Assembly: GCF_014217545.1 (NCBI RefSeq)
Contig: NZ_CP043178.1
Location: 1,302,001 to 1,366,000, forward strand
Direction: 5' to 3'
DNA: 64,000 bases
Source of the DNA: Pseudarthrobacter sp. NBSH8
Lineage (GTDB): Bacteria; Actinomycetota; Actinomycetes; Actinomycetales; Micrococcaceae
Shown in pieces: positions 10,919 through 20,726 of this stretch. The position numbers were made by a program, and so were the translations under genes. The notes under the pieces were generated by a model that was given only the letters and a program-made list of their open reading frames with translations, was not told the DNA's origin and ran no database searches. Each line of letters starts with the position of its first letter. Position 1 is the stretch's first letter.

Positions 10919-12478
10919 ATGACTGACACCAACGAACTCATCCGCCTCTCCGCCGCGCAGTTGGCCGCCAAGCTGGCCGCCCGCGAGGTCACCTCCGTCG
11001 AGGTCACCCAGGCGTACCTGGACCGCATTGCTGCCGTGGACGGCGGCGAACGCGGGGTGAACGCTTTCCTGCACGTCAACACCGAGGAAGCGCTCGCCGT
11101 CGCCGCAGAGGTGGACGCCATCCGTGCCGCAGGAGGTGCCGCGGCCGGGGAACTCCACGAACTCGCCGGCGTGCCGATCGCGGTCAAGGACCTCATTGTC
11201 ACCATCGGCCAGCCCACCACGGCGGGCTCCAAGATCCTCGAGGGCTGGCACAGCCCCTACGACGCCACGGTAGTCAAGCGCCTCCGTGCCGCCAAAATGC
11301 CCATCCTGGGCAAAACCAACCTGGACGAATTCGCCATGGGTTCCTCCACCGAGCACTCCGCGTACGGCCCCACCCGCAACCCGTGGGACCTGGACCGGAT
11401 CCCCGGCGGGTCCGGCGGCGGTTCGGCCGCGGCCGTTGCCGCTTTCGAAGCCCCGCTGGCCCTCGGCACGGACACCGGCGGGTCCATTCGCCAGCCCGGC
11501 GCCGTCACAGGCACCGTGGGAGTCAAGCCCACCTACGGCGGTGTCTCCCGCTACGGTGCCATCGCCATGGCTTCCTCGCTGGACCAGATCGGCCCGGTTT
11601 CCCGCACCGTCCTGGACTCGGCACTGCTGCACCAGGTCATCGGCGGTCATGATCCCTTTGACTCCACGTCCCTGCCGGACCCCCTGGCAGACCTCGTCGC
11701 CGCAGCCCGCGTGGGCAATGTCGAAGGCATGCGGATCGGCATCATCAAGGAACTCCACGGCGAGGGCTACCAGGCCGGCGTCGAGAATCGCTTCAACGAA
11801 TCCCTGGAGCTGCTGAAGCAGGCCGGTGCGGAAATCGTTGAGGTGTCCTGCCCTAACTTCCAGTACGCCCTCGGTGCCTACTACCTGATCATGCCGTCGG
11901 AGGCCTCCTCCAACCTGGCAAAGTTCGACGGCGTCCGGTACGGCCTGCGCGTCCTGCCCGAGGACGGACCCATGACGATCGAACGCGTTATGGGTGCCAC
12001 CCGCGCCGCAGGATTCGGCGACGAGGTCAAACGCCGCATCATCCTTGGCACTTACGCCCTGAGCGCCGGCTACTACGACGCCTACTACGGTTCTGCCCAG
12101 AAGGTGCGCACCCTGGTCCAGCGTGACTTCGAGGCCGCGTTCGCGCAGGCCGACGTCCTGATCTCGCCCACGGCGCCCACTACGGCGTTCAAGCTCGGCG
12201 AGAAACTGAATGACCCGCTGGCAATGTACCTCAACGACGTCGCCACCATCCCCGCCAACCTGGCAGGCGTTCCCGGGCTGACACTGCCCGGTGGCCTGGC
12301 TGACGAGGACGGCCTTCCGGTCGGCATCCAGCTGCTGGCTCCGGCCCGCGAGGATGCCCGGCTCTACCGCGTGGGTGCTGTCCTGGAATCCCTGCTCGAG
12401 GCACAGTGGGGCGGACCGCTCCTGGACCGTGCACCGGCGTTGGTTGAGACCCTTGTTGAAGCCAAGGAGGCAAAATAA
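10919..12478 (+). CDS. gatA: Asp/Glu-tRNA amidotransferase subunit A
   Basis: A 519-residue amidase-signature enzyme that releases ammonia from glutamine and passes it to GatB. The Ser-cisSer-Lys triad is present: K90 (VPIAVKD), S165 in the Gly/Ser-rich loop GGSGGGSA, and S189 in [12 protein letters not shown]. The spacing of 75 and 24 residues equals that of characterised GatA enzymes. Length is normal. The gene follows gatC by two bases, and its TAA shares one base with the gatB start codon, so production of the three subunits is coupled. Confidence 0.98.
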   Translation: MTDTNELIRLSAAQLAAKLAAREVTSVEVTQAYLDRIAAVDGGERGVNAFLHVNTEEALAVAAEVDAIRAAGGAAAGELHELAGVPIAVKDLIVTIGQPTTAGSKILEGWHSPYDATVVKRLRAAKMPILGKTNLDEFAMGSSTEHSAYGPTRNPWDLDRIPGGSGGGSAAAVAAFEAPLALGTDTGGSIRQPGAVTGTVGVKPTYGGVSRYGAIAMASSLDQIGPVSRTVLDSALLHQVIGGHDPFDSTSLPDPLADLVAAARVGNVEGMRIGIIKELHGEGYQAGVENRFNESLELLKQAGAEIVEVSCPNFQYALGAYYLIMPSEASSNLAKFDGVRYGLRVLPEDGPMTIERVMGATRAAGFGDEVKRRIILGTYALSAGYYDAYYGSAQKVRTLVQRDFEAAFAQADVLISPTAPTTAFKLGEKLNDPLAMYLNDVATIPANLAGVPGLTLPGGLADEDGLPVGIQLLAPAREDARLYRVGAVLESLLEAQWGGPLLDRAPALVETLVEAKEAK

Positions 12479-13986
12479 TGAGCACTGACGCAACCCTGAG
12501 CTTTGAAGAGGCCATGGAGAAGTATGATCCCGTCCTGGGGTTCGAGGTCCACGTGGAACTCAATACCAGGACCAAGATGTTCTCCTCGGCGCCGAACGTC
12601 TTCGGCGACGAGCCGAACACCAACGTCAACGAGGTGGACCTGGGCATGCCCGGCGTGCTGCCGGTGGTCAACAGGATCGCGATCGAGTCCTCGATCAAGA
12701 TCGGCCTTGCCTTGAACTGCAAAATCGCCGAATCCTGCACGTTCGCCCGGAAGCAGTACTTCTACCCGGACACTCCCAAAAACTTCCAGACGTCACAGTA
12801 CGAGGACCCGATCGCGTACGACGGCTACCTGGACATCGAACTCTCGGACGGGACCATCTTCCGCGTCGAGATCGAGCGCGCCCACATGGAAGAGGACGCC
12901 GGCAAGCTGACCCACATGGGCGGGTCCGCCGGCCGTATCCAGGGTGCAGACTTCTCGCTGGTGGACTACAACCGATCCGGCGTTCCGCTGGTGGAGATTG
13001 TCACCAAGCCCATCGAGGGCGCCGGTTCCCGTGCCCCGGAGCTGGCCAAGGCCTACGTGGCGGCCGTCCGGGAGATCGTCAAGAACCTGGGCGTCTCGGA
13101 CGCGAAGATGGAACGCGGCAACGTGCGCTGCGACGCGAACGTTTCGCTGCGCCCGCACGGCCGCGAACGCTTCGGCATCCGCTCTGAAACGAAGAACGTT
13201 AACTCGCTGCGCGCCGTCGAACACGCGGTCCGCTACGAGATCCAGCGGCACGCAGCTGTCCTGGACGCCGGCAACCCGGTCATCCAGGAAACGCGCCACT
13301 GGCACGAGGACACCCGCACCACCACCTCGGGCCGTCCCAAGTCGGACGCCGATGACTACCGCTACTTCCCGGAGCCTGACCTGGTTCCGATCGTTGCGTC
13401 CCGCGAATGGGTCGAGGAGCTCCGCGCCACCCTGCCCGAGCCGCCGGCGGCCCGCCGCAAGCGCCTGCAGGCCGACTGGGGCTACTCGGACCTGGAATTC
13501 CGCGACGTCGTCAACGCCGGCGTGATGGATGAGATCGAAGAAACCATCGCCGCAGGAGCCGCTGCCTCCGTGGCCCGGAAGTGGTGGATGGGCGAGATCG
13601 TTGGCCGTGCCAAGAACGCCGACGTCGATCCCGGCCAGCTGGGCGTGCAGCCCGCCACCATCGTGGAGCTGAACCGGATGGTCGAGGACGGCAGGATCAA
13701 CAACAAGATGGCCACCGAGGTCCTGGACGGCGTGCTCGCCGGCGAAGGCACCCCGGCGGAGATTGTTGTGAAGCGCGGCCTCGCCGTTGTTTCCGACGAC
13801 GGACCCCTGCTCGAAGCCATCGACGCCGCACTCGCCGCGCAGCCCGACGTCGCCGACAAGATCCGGGCCGGCAAACTCCAGGCGATCGGCGCGATCGTTG
13901 GCGGCGTAATGAAGGCCACCCGCGGGCAGGCCGACGCCGGCCGTGTCAAGGAGCTGATCCTGGCCAAGCTCGGCGTTGAAGGCTAG
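12478..13986 (+). CDS. gatB: Asp/Glu-tRNA amidotransferase subunit B
   Basis: A 502-residue GatB, the subunit that phosphorylates the misacylated Glu or Asp on tRNA and amidates it. The N-terminal catalytic cradle carries GFEVHVELNT, the ARKQYFYPD segment and the conserved TKPI and RCDANVS motifs. The C-terminal YqeY-like tail domain that holds the tRNA begins near 400. Full length for the family. The start overlaps the gatA stop. The gene ends 37 bases before a large intergenic palindrome. Confidence 0.98.
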   Translation: MSTDATLSFEEAMEKYDPVLGFEVHVELNTRTKMFSSAPNVFGDEPNTNVNEVDLGMPGVLPVVNRIAIESSIKIGLALNCKIAESCTFARKQYFYPDTPKNFQTSQYEDPIAYDGYLDIELSDGTIFRVEIERAHMEEDAGKLTHMGGSAGRIQGADFSLVDYNRSGVPLVEIVTKPIEGAGSRAPELAKAYVAAVREIVKNLGVSDAKMERGNVRCDANVSLRPHGRERFGIRSETKNVNSLRAVEHAVRYEIQRHAAVLDAGNPVIQETRHWHEDTRTTTSGRPKSDADDYRYFPEPDLVPIVASREWVEELRATLPEPPAARRKRLQADWGYSDLEFRDVVNAGVMDEIEETIAAGAAASVARKWWMGEIVGRAKNADVDPGQLGVQPATIVELNRMVEDGRINNKMATEVLDGVLAGEGTPAEIVVKRGLAVVSDDGPLLEAIDAALAAQPDVADKIRAGKLQAIGAIVGGVMKATRGQADAGRVKELILAKLGVEG

Positions 13987-14023
13987 CCGAGGGCCGGGTC
14001 GCAGGCTTAGCCGCCTGATTTAA

Positions 14024-14091
14024 CCCAACTGGGTCGCAGCTAATACTGTTGTGTGAGTACTCATGACGACGTCTACTGCGACCCAGTTGGG
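14024..14091. repeat. Intergenic palindrome (element A)
   Basis: Perfect 16-bp inverted repeat, arms 14024-14039 and 14076-14091, with a 36-base spacer. The arm CCCAACTGGGTCGCAG resembles the arm of the element near 32.9 kb, so this may be one copy of a dispersed repeat family. It may also serve as the gatCAB terminator. Confidence 0.65.
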
Positions 14092-14203
14092 CTTTAAGTA
14101 CTCGCTTCCCGCCCACAAAGTACGCGTGTTCAGTGTGGCTTACCGGTTCTAGACTGAAGATCCAGGGCACCGGAGCCCTGCCGGTGCTGTGGGAGGAATG
14201 GCC

Positions 14204-14830
14204 ATGTCGGTCCAAGAACCGTTGAGATTCCGCAAGGTCCTGCTGGCCGGCGTAGTAGCGCTGGCGCTGACCGGCACCGGTGTCGCCATCGCCTGGTCCG
14301 CCACAGACTCGCCGTCCCCGTCACCGTCCGCCTCCGCGCCGGGGAAGGCGGACAAGGCGCCGGGCCAGGAGAAGCCGGCCAAGGCCCAGCGCCTGCAGCA
14401 CCTGCACAGTGAAAGTGTGGTGAAGAAGGCGGACGGGACCTTCGAAACCGTGCTGACCCAGCAGGGCACCGTGGAGGCCGTCAGCGAAACCTCGGTCACC
14501 GTCAAGAGTGAGGACGGCTTCACCCAGACCTACGCCGTCAACGCGGAGACCAGAATCATCAAGTTCCCTGCCCCGGCCGCGGACGGTTCGCCGGCAACGG
14601 GCGACGACGGCAAGCGGCTGAAGCGGTCAGAGGTCACCATCGCGGAAATCGCCACGGGCGGGGCCGTCAGGGTCTCCGGCGTAAAGAGTGGCGACAACGC
14701 CACGGCGCGTCAGATCGTGGAGGGCGCCGGCACCGGCCCGGGCAACGGCCTTGGGAAAGGCTTAGGCAAGGGACACGGCAACGGGCTGGGCAAGGGACTC
14801 GGCCACGCCAAGCGGCTTGCCCCCAGGTAG
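14204..14830 (+). CDS. Membrane-anchored or secreted protein with Gly/Lys tail, unknown function
   Basis: A 208-residue protein. ATG 14204 is preferred over ATG 14198 because GGAGG lies seven bases before it. An N-terminal hydrophobic segment (about 15-35) is a signal anchor. It is followed by a Ser/Pro linker and a Lys-rich stretch. The central part (about 75-165) looks like a small beta-rich domain, with repeated V-T-V and GTVEAV strands similar to DUF5666-type domains, a resemblance I cannot confirm. The tail is a low-complexity run of GLGKG units ending in basic residues. No enzyme motif is seen. It is monocistronic and lies between two intergenic palindromes. Confidence 0.75.
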   Translation: MSVQEPLRFRKVLLAGVVALALTGTGVAIAWSATDSPSPSPSASAPGKADKAPGQEKPAKAQRLQHLHSESVVKKADGTFETVLTQQGTVEAVSETSVTVKSEDGFTQTYAVNAETRIIKFPAPAADGSPATGDDGKRLKRSEVTIAEIATGGAVRVSGVKSGDNATARQIVEGAGTGPGNGLGKGLGKGHGNGLGKGLGHAKRLAPR

Positions 14831-14831
14831 T

Positions 14832-14877
14832 TGGCAGTCAACGTCGTCAAAACGCGGAGTGAGGACGTTAACTGCCA
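14832..14877. repeat. Intergenic palindrome (element B)
   Basis: Imperfect 17-bp inverted repeat (14832-14848 and 14861-14877, 15 matches) around a 12-base loop. It contains GTTAACTGCC, close to the core of the element near 32.9 kb. The second arm covers the stop codon of the LysR gene, so it probably ends both convergent transcripts. Confidence 0.55.
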
Positions 14878-15803
14878 CCCTGGTGGGCCTGGCCGCCCTG
14901 TTCCACCAGTCCCGTCATGATCGCCTGCAGCGCCTCGCACACAATCATCACGGAGCGGCGCTTCAGGTTCTCCGGGCGGGCCAGGATGTCGATCCGCCGC
15001 CGGGTGCTGATGCCCTCGAGCGGGCGCAGCACAATGCCCGGGTTGAGCACGGGCTGCGCCGTATGTCGCGGCAGCAGGCCCAGCACACCGCCCGCCGCGA
15101 CCAGGGCGGCCACGGTGGAGTAGTCGTTAATCCGGTGGACGATGTTCAGTTCCCTGCTGGAGACGGCCGCAACGGCGGAGAGGACGTCCGCGGGGGAGTA
15201 TCCGGTGTGGCTGGTCACCCACGGTTCGCCCACGACGTCGGCCGCGGTGACGGTGTCCCGGTCCGCCAGTGGATGCCCGGCCGGCAAGGCGACATCCAGC
15301 GGTTCATGTGCCAGTGGGATCACCGCCACACGCTCCTGGGGCCAGCGCGGGCTGTGGTCCATCCGGTGCGCCAGTACCAGGTCGTACCGCGCCGTCAGTG
15401 CCGGGAAATCCTGCTGCGCGACGTCCGCGTCGGAAAGCTGGACCCGCGGCTGGCCGGGCGCGTCCAGCATGCGTGCAAGCGGCGCGAACAGCGCCTGGCC
15501 CGCACTGTGGAAACCGCTGATGGTCACGGGCCCAACGGGCGAGCCGTGATAGGCGCCGATCGCGGTCCGGGCGTCCGCCATGGCACTGACGACGGCGGCA
15601 CCTGCGTCGGCGAGAACCTGGCCGGCCTCCGTCAGCACCAGGTTGCGGCCCTCTTTCCGGGTCAGCGGAACGTCAATGTTGCGCTGCAGCAGGGCCAGTT
15701 GCTGGGACACGGCGGACGGCGTGACCATCAGCGTCTCCGCCACCGCCTTCACGCTGCCCAGAGCGCCCAGTTCGCGGAGGATTTCCAGCTGATGAATTTC
15801 CAT
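14868..15803 (-). CDS. LysR family transcriptional regulator
   Basis: A 311-residue LTTR. The N-terminal winged helix-turn-helix (about 1-60) has the pattern SVKAVAETLMVTPSAVSQQLALL, followed by the linker helix and a two-lobed periplasmic-binding-protein fold for the co-inducer. It is divergent from tdh-kbl with 135 bases between, the classic LysR arrangement, so it most likely controls threonine breakdown and itself. The effector is not known; threonine, glycine or 2-amino-3-ketobutyrate would fit. The stop codon lies inside intergenic palindrome B. Confidence 0.9.
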   Translation of the reverse strand: MEIHQLEILRELGALGSVKAVAETLMVTPSAVSQQLALLQRNIDVPLTRKEGRNLVLTEAGQVLADAGAAVVSAMADARTAIGAYHGSPVGPVTISGFHSAGQALFAPLARMLDAPGQPRVQLSDADVAQQDFPALTARYDLVLAHRMDHSPRWPQERVAVIPLAHEPLDVALPAGHPLADRDTVTAADVVGEPWVTSHTGYSPADVLSAVAAVSSRELNIVHRINDYSTVAALVAAGGVLGLLPRHTAQPVLNPGIVLRPLEGISTRRRIDILARPENLKRRSVMIVCEALQAIMTGLVEQGGQAHQGGS

Positions 15804-15938
15804 CCGTCCAGTCTATGCATAAGCGAATGCTTCATCGTCGATTGAGAGAATTATGCTTGTGCTAATGCTTCGAAATGGCTCTAATAAAGGGAGACCACAC
15901 CCGCAGGCCGCGGGTCGCTGCCAACAGTCAGGAAGCCA
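15804..15938. promoter_or_regulatory. Divergent LysR/tdh control region with ATGCTT repeats
   Basis: The hexamer ATGCTT occurs three times in the same direction (15827-15832, 15853-15858, 15865-15870), and the first lies inside the palindrome AAGCGAATGCTT. The LysR protein probably binds this repeated half-site. Confidence 0.45.
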
Positions 15939-16985
15939 ATGAAGGCACTCTACAAGTCCGGTGCACACGCCGGGTTCGAGCTGGTTGACCGCCCCGAGCC
16001 CGAGGCCGGCCCCAGCGACGTCAAGATCCGGGTCATGACCACCGGGATCTGCGGCACGGACCTGCACATCCAGTCCTGGGATGCCTGGGCACAAAGCATG
16101 ATCGAGGCGCCACTCATCGCCGGCCATGAGTTCTACGGTGAAGTCGTGGAAATCGGCGACGGCGTCCGCGACGTCAAGGTAGGAGATCGGGTTTCCGGCG
16201 AAGGCCACGTGGTCTGCGGGATCTGCCGAAACTGCCGCGCGGGGCGCCGCCAGATGTGCATCCACACCCTTAGTGTCGGCGTGCAGCGGGATGGCGCCTT
16301 CGCCGAGTTCGTGGTTATCCCCGAGACCAACGTCTGGGTCCACCATGATCCCTCCATCACGCCGGAACTGGGCGCCATTTTCGATCCGTTCGGCAATGCC
16401 GTACACACCGCCCTCAGTTTCCCGTTGGTGGGCGAGGACGTGCTGATCACCGGGGCCGGTCCAATTGGCCTGATGGCCATCGCGGTGGCCCGCCACGCCG
16501 GCGCACGCAAGATCGCCATCACCGATGTCTCCAAGCCCCGGCTCGATCTGGCACGCCAGCTCGGCGTGGACCTGGCCATCGACGTCTCCACCACGCGCGT
16601 CAAGGATGCCCAGCGTGAACTCGGCATGCGGGAGGGCTTCGACATCGGGATGGAAATGTCCGGCCACCCCACCGCCCTGCCTGAGATGATCAACAACATG
16701 AACCACGGCGGCCGCATTGCCATGCTCGGCCTGCCCAGCCAGGACATCACCATCGACTGGGGCAAAGTAGTCACGCACATGCTGACCCTGAAGGGCATCT
16801 ACGGCCGGGAAATGTATGAGACCTGGTATGCCATGAGCGCCATGCTTTCTTCCAACCCCGTGCTGCACGCCGGCATCTCAGCGGTGGTGACGGACAAGCT
16901 TCCCGCCGCAGAGTGGGAAAAGGGCTTCGAGACCGCCCGCGCCGGCGTCGGCGGAAAAGTTGTCCTCGACTGGACCGAACTCTAA
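15939..16985 (+). CDS. tdh: L-threonine 3-dehydrogenase
   Basis: A 348-residue zinc-dependent medium-chain dehydrogenase that oxidises L-threonine to 2-amino-3-ketobutyrate with NAD+. Visible are the catalytic zinc ligands (GICGTDLH and GHEFYGE), the structural-zinc cysteines ([15 protein letters not shown]) and the Rossmann glycine motif [11 protein letters not shown]. Length matches bacterial Tdh. The kbl ribosome-binding site overlaps its stop codon, and kbl takes the unstable product on to glycine, which confirms the assignment. The divergent LysR gene is the probable regulator. Confidence 0.96.
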   Translation: MKALYKSGAHAGFELVDRPEPEAGPSDVKIRVMTTGICGTDLHIQSWDAWAQSMIEAPLIAGHEFYGEVVEIGDGVRDVKVGDRVSGEGHVVCGICRNCRAGRRQMCIHTLSVGVQRDGAFAEFVVIPETNVWVHHDPSITPELGAIFDPFGNAVHTALSFPLVGEDVLITGAGPIGLMAIAVARHAGARKIAITDVSKPRLDLARQLGVDLAIDVSTTRVKDAQRELGMREGFDIGMEMSGHPTALPEMINNMNHGGRIAMLGLPSQDITIDWGKVVTHMLTLKGIYGREMYETWYAMSAMLSSNPVLHAGISAVVTDKLPAAEWEKGFETARAGVGGKVVLDWTEL

Positions 16986-16993
16986 GGAGCACC

Positions 16994-18190
16994 ATGTACA
17001 CCGCCATCAAGGACCAGCTGCAGGCTGAACTGGACCACATCCGCACCGCCGGGCTTTTCAAAACCGAACGCAGCATCAACTCCCCGCAGTCCAGCCACGT
17101 CACGGCCGGACAGATCGGCCAGCCGGGCGCCACCGTCCTGAACTTCTGCGCCAACAACTACCTGGGCCTCGCGGACCACCCGGACATCATCACCGCTGCC
17201 AAAGAGGCCATGGACTCACGGGGCTTCGGCATGGCCAGCGTCCGCTTCATCTGCGGTACCCAGGACCTGCACCTGGAACTGGAAGCCAGGGTCTCCAGGT
17301 TCCTCGGCACCGAGGACACCATCCTGTTCTCCAGCTGCTTCGATGCCAACGGCGGCGTCTTCGAATCCCTCTTCGGCCCCGAGGACGCCATCATCTCCGA
17401 CGCCCTCAACCACGCCTCCATCATCGACGGCATCCGGCTCTGCAAGGCCCAGCGGTTCCGCTACGCCAACCAGGACATGGCGGACCTCGAGTCCAAGCTC
17501 GTTGAAGCGAAGAATGCACGCCGCAAGATCATCGTCACCGATGGGGTGTTCTCCATGGACGGCTACCTGGCACCGCTGGAAGCCATCTGCGACCTCGCCG
17601 AGAAGCACGACGCCCTGGTGATGGTGGACGATTCCCACGCCGTCGGTTTTATGGGTGCCACCGGCGCCGGAACCCCCGAGCACGCCGGCGTGTCCCAGCG
17701 CGTGGACATCTACACCGGAACGTTCGGCAAGGCCCTGGGCGGCGCGTCCGGCGGCTACGTGTCCGGCCGCAGTGAAGTGGTGGCCATGCTCCGCCAGAAA
17801 GCGCGCCCGTACCTGTTCTCCAACTCCCTGGCCCCCGCGATCGTCGCGGCGACTATTAAGGCCCTTGACCTGGTGGAGAACTCCGGTGACCTGCGGACCC
17901 GGCTGTTCGAGAATGCCCTGCTGTTCCGCCGCCGGATGACCGAGGAGGGCTTCGAACTCCTGGACGGCGAACACGCGATTGTTCCCGTGATGTTCGGGGA
18001 TGCCGTGCTGGCCGCCAAGGTGGCGGACCAGATGCTCCAGCACGGCGTTTTCGTCACGGCGTTCAGCTTCCCGGTTGTTCCGCGCGGCGCGGCCCGGATC
18101 CGTGTGCAGCTTTCAGCGTCGCACTCAGCGGACGACGTCGAAGCCTGCGTGGGTGCGTTCGTCGCCAGCCGTGCGGCGGTAGCAGGCTGA
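16994..18190 (+). CDS. kbl: Glycine C-acetyltransferase (2-amino-3-ketobutyrate CoA ligase)
   Basis: A 398-residue PLP enzyme of the alpha-oxoamine synthase family that splits 2-amino-3-ketobutyrate with CoA into glycine and acetyl-CoA. The N-terminal [14 protein letters not shown] motif, the [11 protein letters not shown] strand and the PLP-lysine motif TFGKALGG are clear. The start is ATG 16994: AAGGAG at 16984-16989 overlaps the tdh stop, and the family N-terminus begins here, although the frame stays open upstream. With tdh it forms a two-gene threonine-to-glycine operon, ended by a strong hairpin. Confidence 0.97.
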   Translation: MYTAIKDQLQAELDHIRTAGLFKTERSINSPQSSHVTAGQIGQPGATVLNFCANNYLGLADHPDIITAAKEAMDSRGFGMASVRFICGTQDLHLELEARVSRFLGTEDTILFSSCFDANGGVFESLFGPEDAIISDALNHASIIDGIRLCKAQRFRYANQDMADLESKLVEAKNARRKIIVTDGVFSMDGYLAPLEAICDLAEKHDALVMVDDSHAVGFMGATGAGTPEHAGVSQRVDIYTGTFGKALGGASGGYVSGRSEVVAMLRQKARPYLFSNSLAPAIVAATIKALDLVENSGDLRTRLFENALLFRRRMTEEGFELLDGEHAIVPVMFGDAVLAAKVADQMLQHGVFVTAFSFPVVPRGAARIRVQLSASHSADDVEACVGAFVASRAAVAG

Positions 18191-18195
18191 CCCGG

Positions 18196-18225
18196 CCGGG
18201 TTTAGCCCAGCAGGGCTAAACCCGG
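18196..18225 (+). terminator. Terminator hairpin after kbl
   Basis: Perfect 13-bp stem (18196-18208 and 18213-18225) with an AGCA loop, five bases after the kbl stop. No T-run. Confidence 0.7.
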
Positions 18226-18270
18226 CGCGTGCCCGGCGCGGCCGCAGGGCAACTCTGCAAGGATGGAGCC

Positions 18271-19389
18271 ATGGCAGCACACTACGACGTCCTGATTGTG
18301 GGCGGCGGCATCGCCGGCCTGTCCCTGGCCTCCGCGCTCGCGGGCAGCTGCAGCGTGGCGCTGGTGGAAGCGGAGCAGGAGCTGGCGTACCACACGTCCT
18401 CCCGCTCCGCCCGCCAGCTTATTCCGAGTTACGGCCCTGAGGTGGTCCAGGAACTCACGGTCCGGACCCTGCAGCTGATGGCGGCCCGGGACGCGCAACT
18501 GCCCGAACCTGTCCTGACACCGCGGAGTTTTATGCTCATCGGCACCGCCGAGTCCGTCCGCGCCGAGGCCAGCGGCCACATGAGTCCCATCACGCACCAC
18601 CGGGCACTGGAGCTTTGCCCTGCGCTGGTCCCCGGGACTTTCTCCGCCGCAGGCCTGGACACCGGATCCTTCGGCTGCAACGCCCCGCTGCTGCTGGCCG
18701 ACCACCGGCACTGTGCAGAAGCCGCCGGCGCCGACATCATCACTGGGGCACGGGTGCATTCCGCCCAACGGCTGGGCTCGGGCTGGGAGATCGGGGCCGG
18801 TCAGGAAGCCTTTGAGGCCGGTGTGCTGGTCAACGCGGCCGGCGCCTGGGCCGAGGAAATCGCCGTGATCAGCGGTGTGGAGAAGCTCGGGATGCAGCCG
18901 TACCGGCGCACTGCGGCGATTGTCGACGTCGAACATCCCCTGCCCGGGCACAGCCCCATGGTGGCGGCAGCGGACAACTCGTTCTATTTCCGCCGGGAGG
19001 GCACCGAGGTGCTGATCTCGCCGTCGGAAACGGTACCCAGCGGACCAGAGGACGCCCGGCCCCGGCCCGGTGATGTCGAGCGGCTGATCGTGAAGCTGAA
19101 CGAGCTGACCACGTTGGGAATCCGCGGAGTCCGGAGGGCATGGACGGGGCTCCGGACCGAGGCGGCCGACGGCGTCCCGGTAGCCGGGTTCGACGCCGAA
19201 GCCCCGGGGTTCTACTGGCTTGCCGGTCAGGGCGGATACGGCTTCCAGACCTCATCGGCCATGGCGGAGCTCGCCGCTGCACAGATCCTGGCCGGGCAGG
19301 GCACCGGTCACGGTACCGTCCCGGACCACCATCCGGCATCCCGGACAGCGGAGGCGCTGGCGGCCACGCGCTGGTCCATCCGGCGCTGA
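18271..19389 (+). CDS. FAD-dependent oxidoreductase, DAO (DadA-like) family
   Basis: A 372-residue flavoprotein. GGAG lies two bases before ATG 18271, and the dinucleotide motif DVLIVGGGIAGLS begins at once. The C-terminal GVRRAWTGLRTEAADGVPVAG and GQGGYGFQTSSAMAEL segments are typical of the DAO superfamily, which oxidises D-amino acids, sarcosine, glycine or glycerol phosphate. The substrate cannot be read from sequence. Because it lies between the tdh-kbl operon and hutI, an amino-acid or N-methyl-amino-acid substrate is likely. The gene is 12 bases from hutI and both may be one operon. Confidence 0.85.
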   Translation: MAAHYDVLIVGGGIAGLSLASALAGSCSVALVEAEQELAYHTSSRSARQLIPSYGPEVVQELTVRTLQLMAARDAQLPEPVLTPRSFMLIGTAESVRAEASGHMSPITHHRALELCPALVPGTFSAAGLDTGSFGCNAPLLLADHRHCAEAAGADIITGARVHSAQRLGSGWEIGAGQEAFEAGVLVNAAGAWAEEIAVISGVEKLGMQPYRRTAAIVDVEHPLPGHSPMVAAADNSFYFRREGTEVLISPSETVPSGPEDARPRPGDVERLIVKLNELTTLGIRGVRRAWTGLRTEAADGVPVAGFDAEAPGFYWLAGQGGYGFQTSSAMAELAAAQILAGQGTGHGTVPDHHPASRTAEALAATRWSIRR

Positions 19390-19401
19390 ACAATGGAACC
19401 C

Positions 19402-20613
19402 ATGAGCACCCTGATCACCAATATCGCCGAGCTGATGACCCAGGACCTGGATCACCGCGTCCTAAAAAAGGCCGCCGTGGTGATCGAGGGCGAACGGATC
19501 GCCTGGCTCGGTTCCGCCGCGGATGCGCCGGCGGCCGATGACGCCGTGGACGCCGGCGGCCGGGCCGTTTTGCCGGGCTGGGTGGATTCGCACACGCACC
19601 TGGTCTTCGCTGGCGACCGCACCGCGGAGTTCGAGGCGCGGATGGCAGGGGAGTCGTATTCGGCCGGTGGTATCGCAGTCACCATGGACGCCACCCGGCG
19701 CGCGTCCGATTTCGACCTCACCCGGCTGGCCATGGCGCGTGTGTCCGAGGCCGTGTCGCAGGGTACCACCTACCTCGAAACCAAGACGGGGTACGGGCTG
19801 GACATTGAGCATGAGGCCCGGAGTGCCCGGATCGCCTCCACGGTCGCAGACGAAGTCACCTACCTGGGCGCCCACCTTGTCCCCGCGGGTACAGACGCGG
19901 AGGCCTACACCGATCTCGTCTGCGGGCCCATGCTCGACGCCGTCCGGCCCTACGTCCGGTGGGCGGACGTGTTCTGCGAGGAAGGCGCCTTCACTGCCGA
20001 GCAGTCCCGCCGTGTGCTGGAGGCGTGCCGCGCCTCGGGACTGGGGATCCGTGTCCACGGCAACCAGCTTGGCGAGGGGCCCGGCGTGCAGCTGGCGGTG
20101 GAACTCGGGGCAGCCAGCGTGGACCACGTGAACTACCTGTCGGCCCGTGACGTCGCGGCGCTCGCGGAAAGCTGGTCCGGCTGGAATCCGGACAGCGGTG
20201 CTGGTGACCGGGGCACCGTGGCAACCTGCCTACCCGCGTGCGATCTCTCCACCCGTCAGCCACTGGCCCCCGGGCGTGAACTTTTGGACGCAGGGGTGCA
20301 GGTGGCGCTGGCGTCCAATTGCAACCCGGGTACCTCGTACACCAGTTCCATGGCGTTCAACGTGGCGACGGCGGTGCTGCAGATGCGGCTCAGCGTCCAC
20401 GAGGCGGTGCGGGCTGCAACCTATGGAGGCGCGCTGGCGCTGCACCGGGAGACAGGGCACGACGCCGACGGCGCACGGGCGGTGGGTTCGCTCGCCGTCG
20501 GGCACCGGGCAGACCTGCACATGCTCAACGCGCCCTCCGCCACGCACCTCGCCTACCGCCCGGGGATGCCGCTCACGTTCGCTGTGTGGCGGGCCGGTGC
20601 GCGGGCACGCTAA
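19402..20613 (+). CDS. hutI: Imidazolonepropionase
   Basis: A 403-residue amidohydrolase of the histidine utilisation pathway that opens 4-imidazolone-5-propionate to N-formimino-glutamate. Metal ligands are in WVDSHTHLVFAGDR. The family-specific FEARMAGESY, HLVPAGTDAEAY, VHGNQLGEGPG and SNCNPGTSYTSSM motifs are present. ATG 19402 is preferred over ATG 19393 because GGAA precedes it and the family start fits. No hutU, hutH or hutG lies in the window, so the pathway genes are split or the enzyme serves elsewhere. The upstream DAO flavoenzyme may share its transcript. Confidence 0.93.
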   Translation: MSTLITNIAELMTQDLDHRVLKKAAVVIEGERIAWLGSAADAPAADDAVDAGGRAVLPGWVDSHTHLVFAGDRTAEFEARMAGESYSAGGIAVTMDATRRASDFDLTRLAMARVSEAVSQGTTYLETKTGYGLDIEHEARSARIASTVADEVTYLGAHLVPAGTDAEAYTDLVCGPMLDAVRPYVRWADVFCEEGAFTAEQSRRVLEACRASGLGIRVHGNQLGEGPGVQLAVELGAASVDHVNYLSARDVAALAESWSGWNPDSGAGDRGTVATCLPACDLSTRQPLAPGRELLDAGVQVALASNCNPGTSYTSSMAFNVATAVLQMRLSVHEAVRAATYGGALALHRETGHDADGARAVGSLAVGHRADLHMLNAPSATHLAYRPGMPLTFAVWRAGARAR

Positions 20614-20642
20614 CCAGGGTCCACGTATTTGTGATTGAGATG

Positions 20643-20714
20643 TGATCATTTGGGCCTGTTATGATCAGATAACGTCATATTCTGGTGACTGTTTGACGCC
20701 GACTTGTTTGACGC
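20643..20714. promoter_or_regulatory. DeoR gene promoter with inverted and direct repeats
   Basis: A 7-bp inverted repeat TGATCAT / ATGATCA (20643-20649, 20661-20667) overlaps a TATGAT -10-like box. A 9-base direct repeat GTTTGACGC follows at 20691-20699 and 20706-20714. These are candidate sites for autoregulation. Confidence 0.4.
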
Positions 20715-20726
20715 TGAGAGGCTCCC

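Noticed and set aside
10667..12493. Long open frame antisense to gatC and gatA
   Set aside because: High GC gives long open antisense frames. It has no domain, and the gatA frame has a complete catalytic triad.
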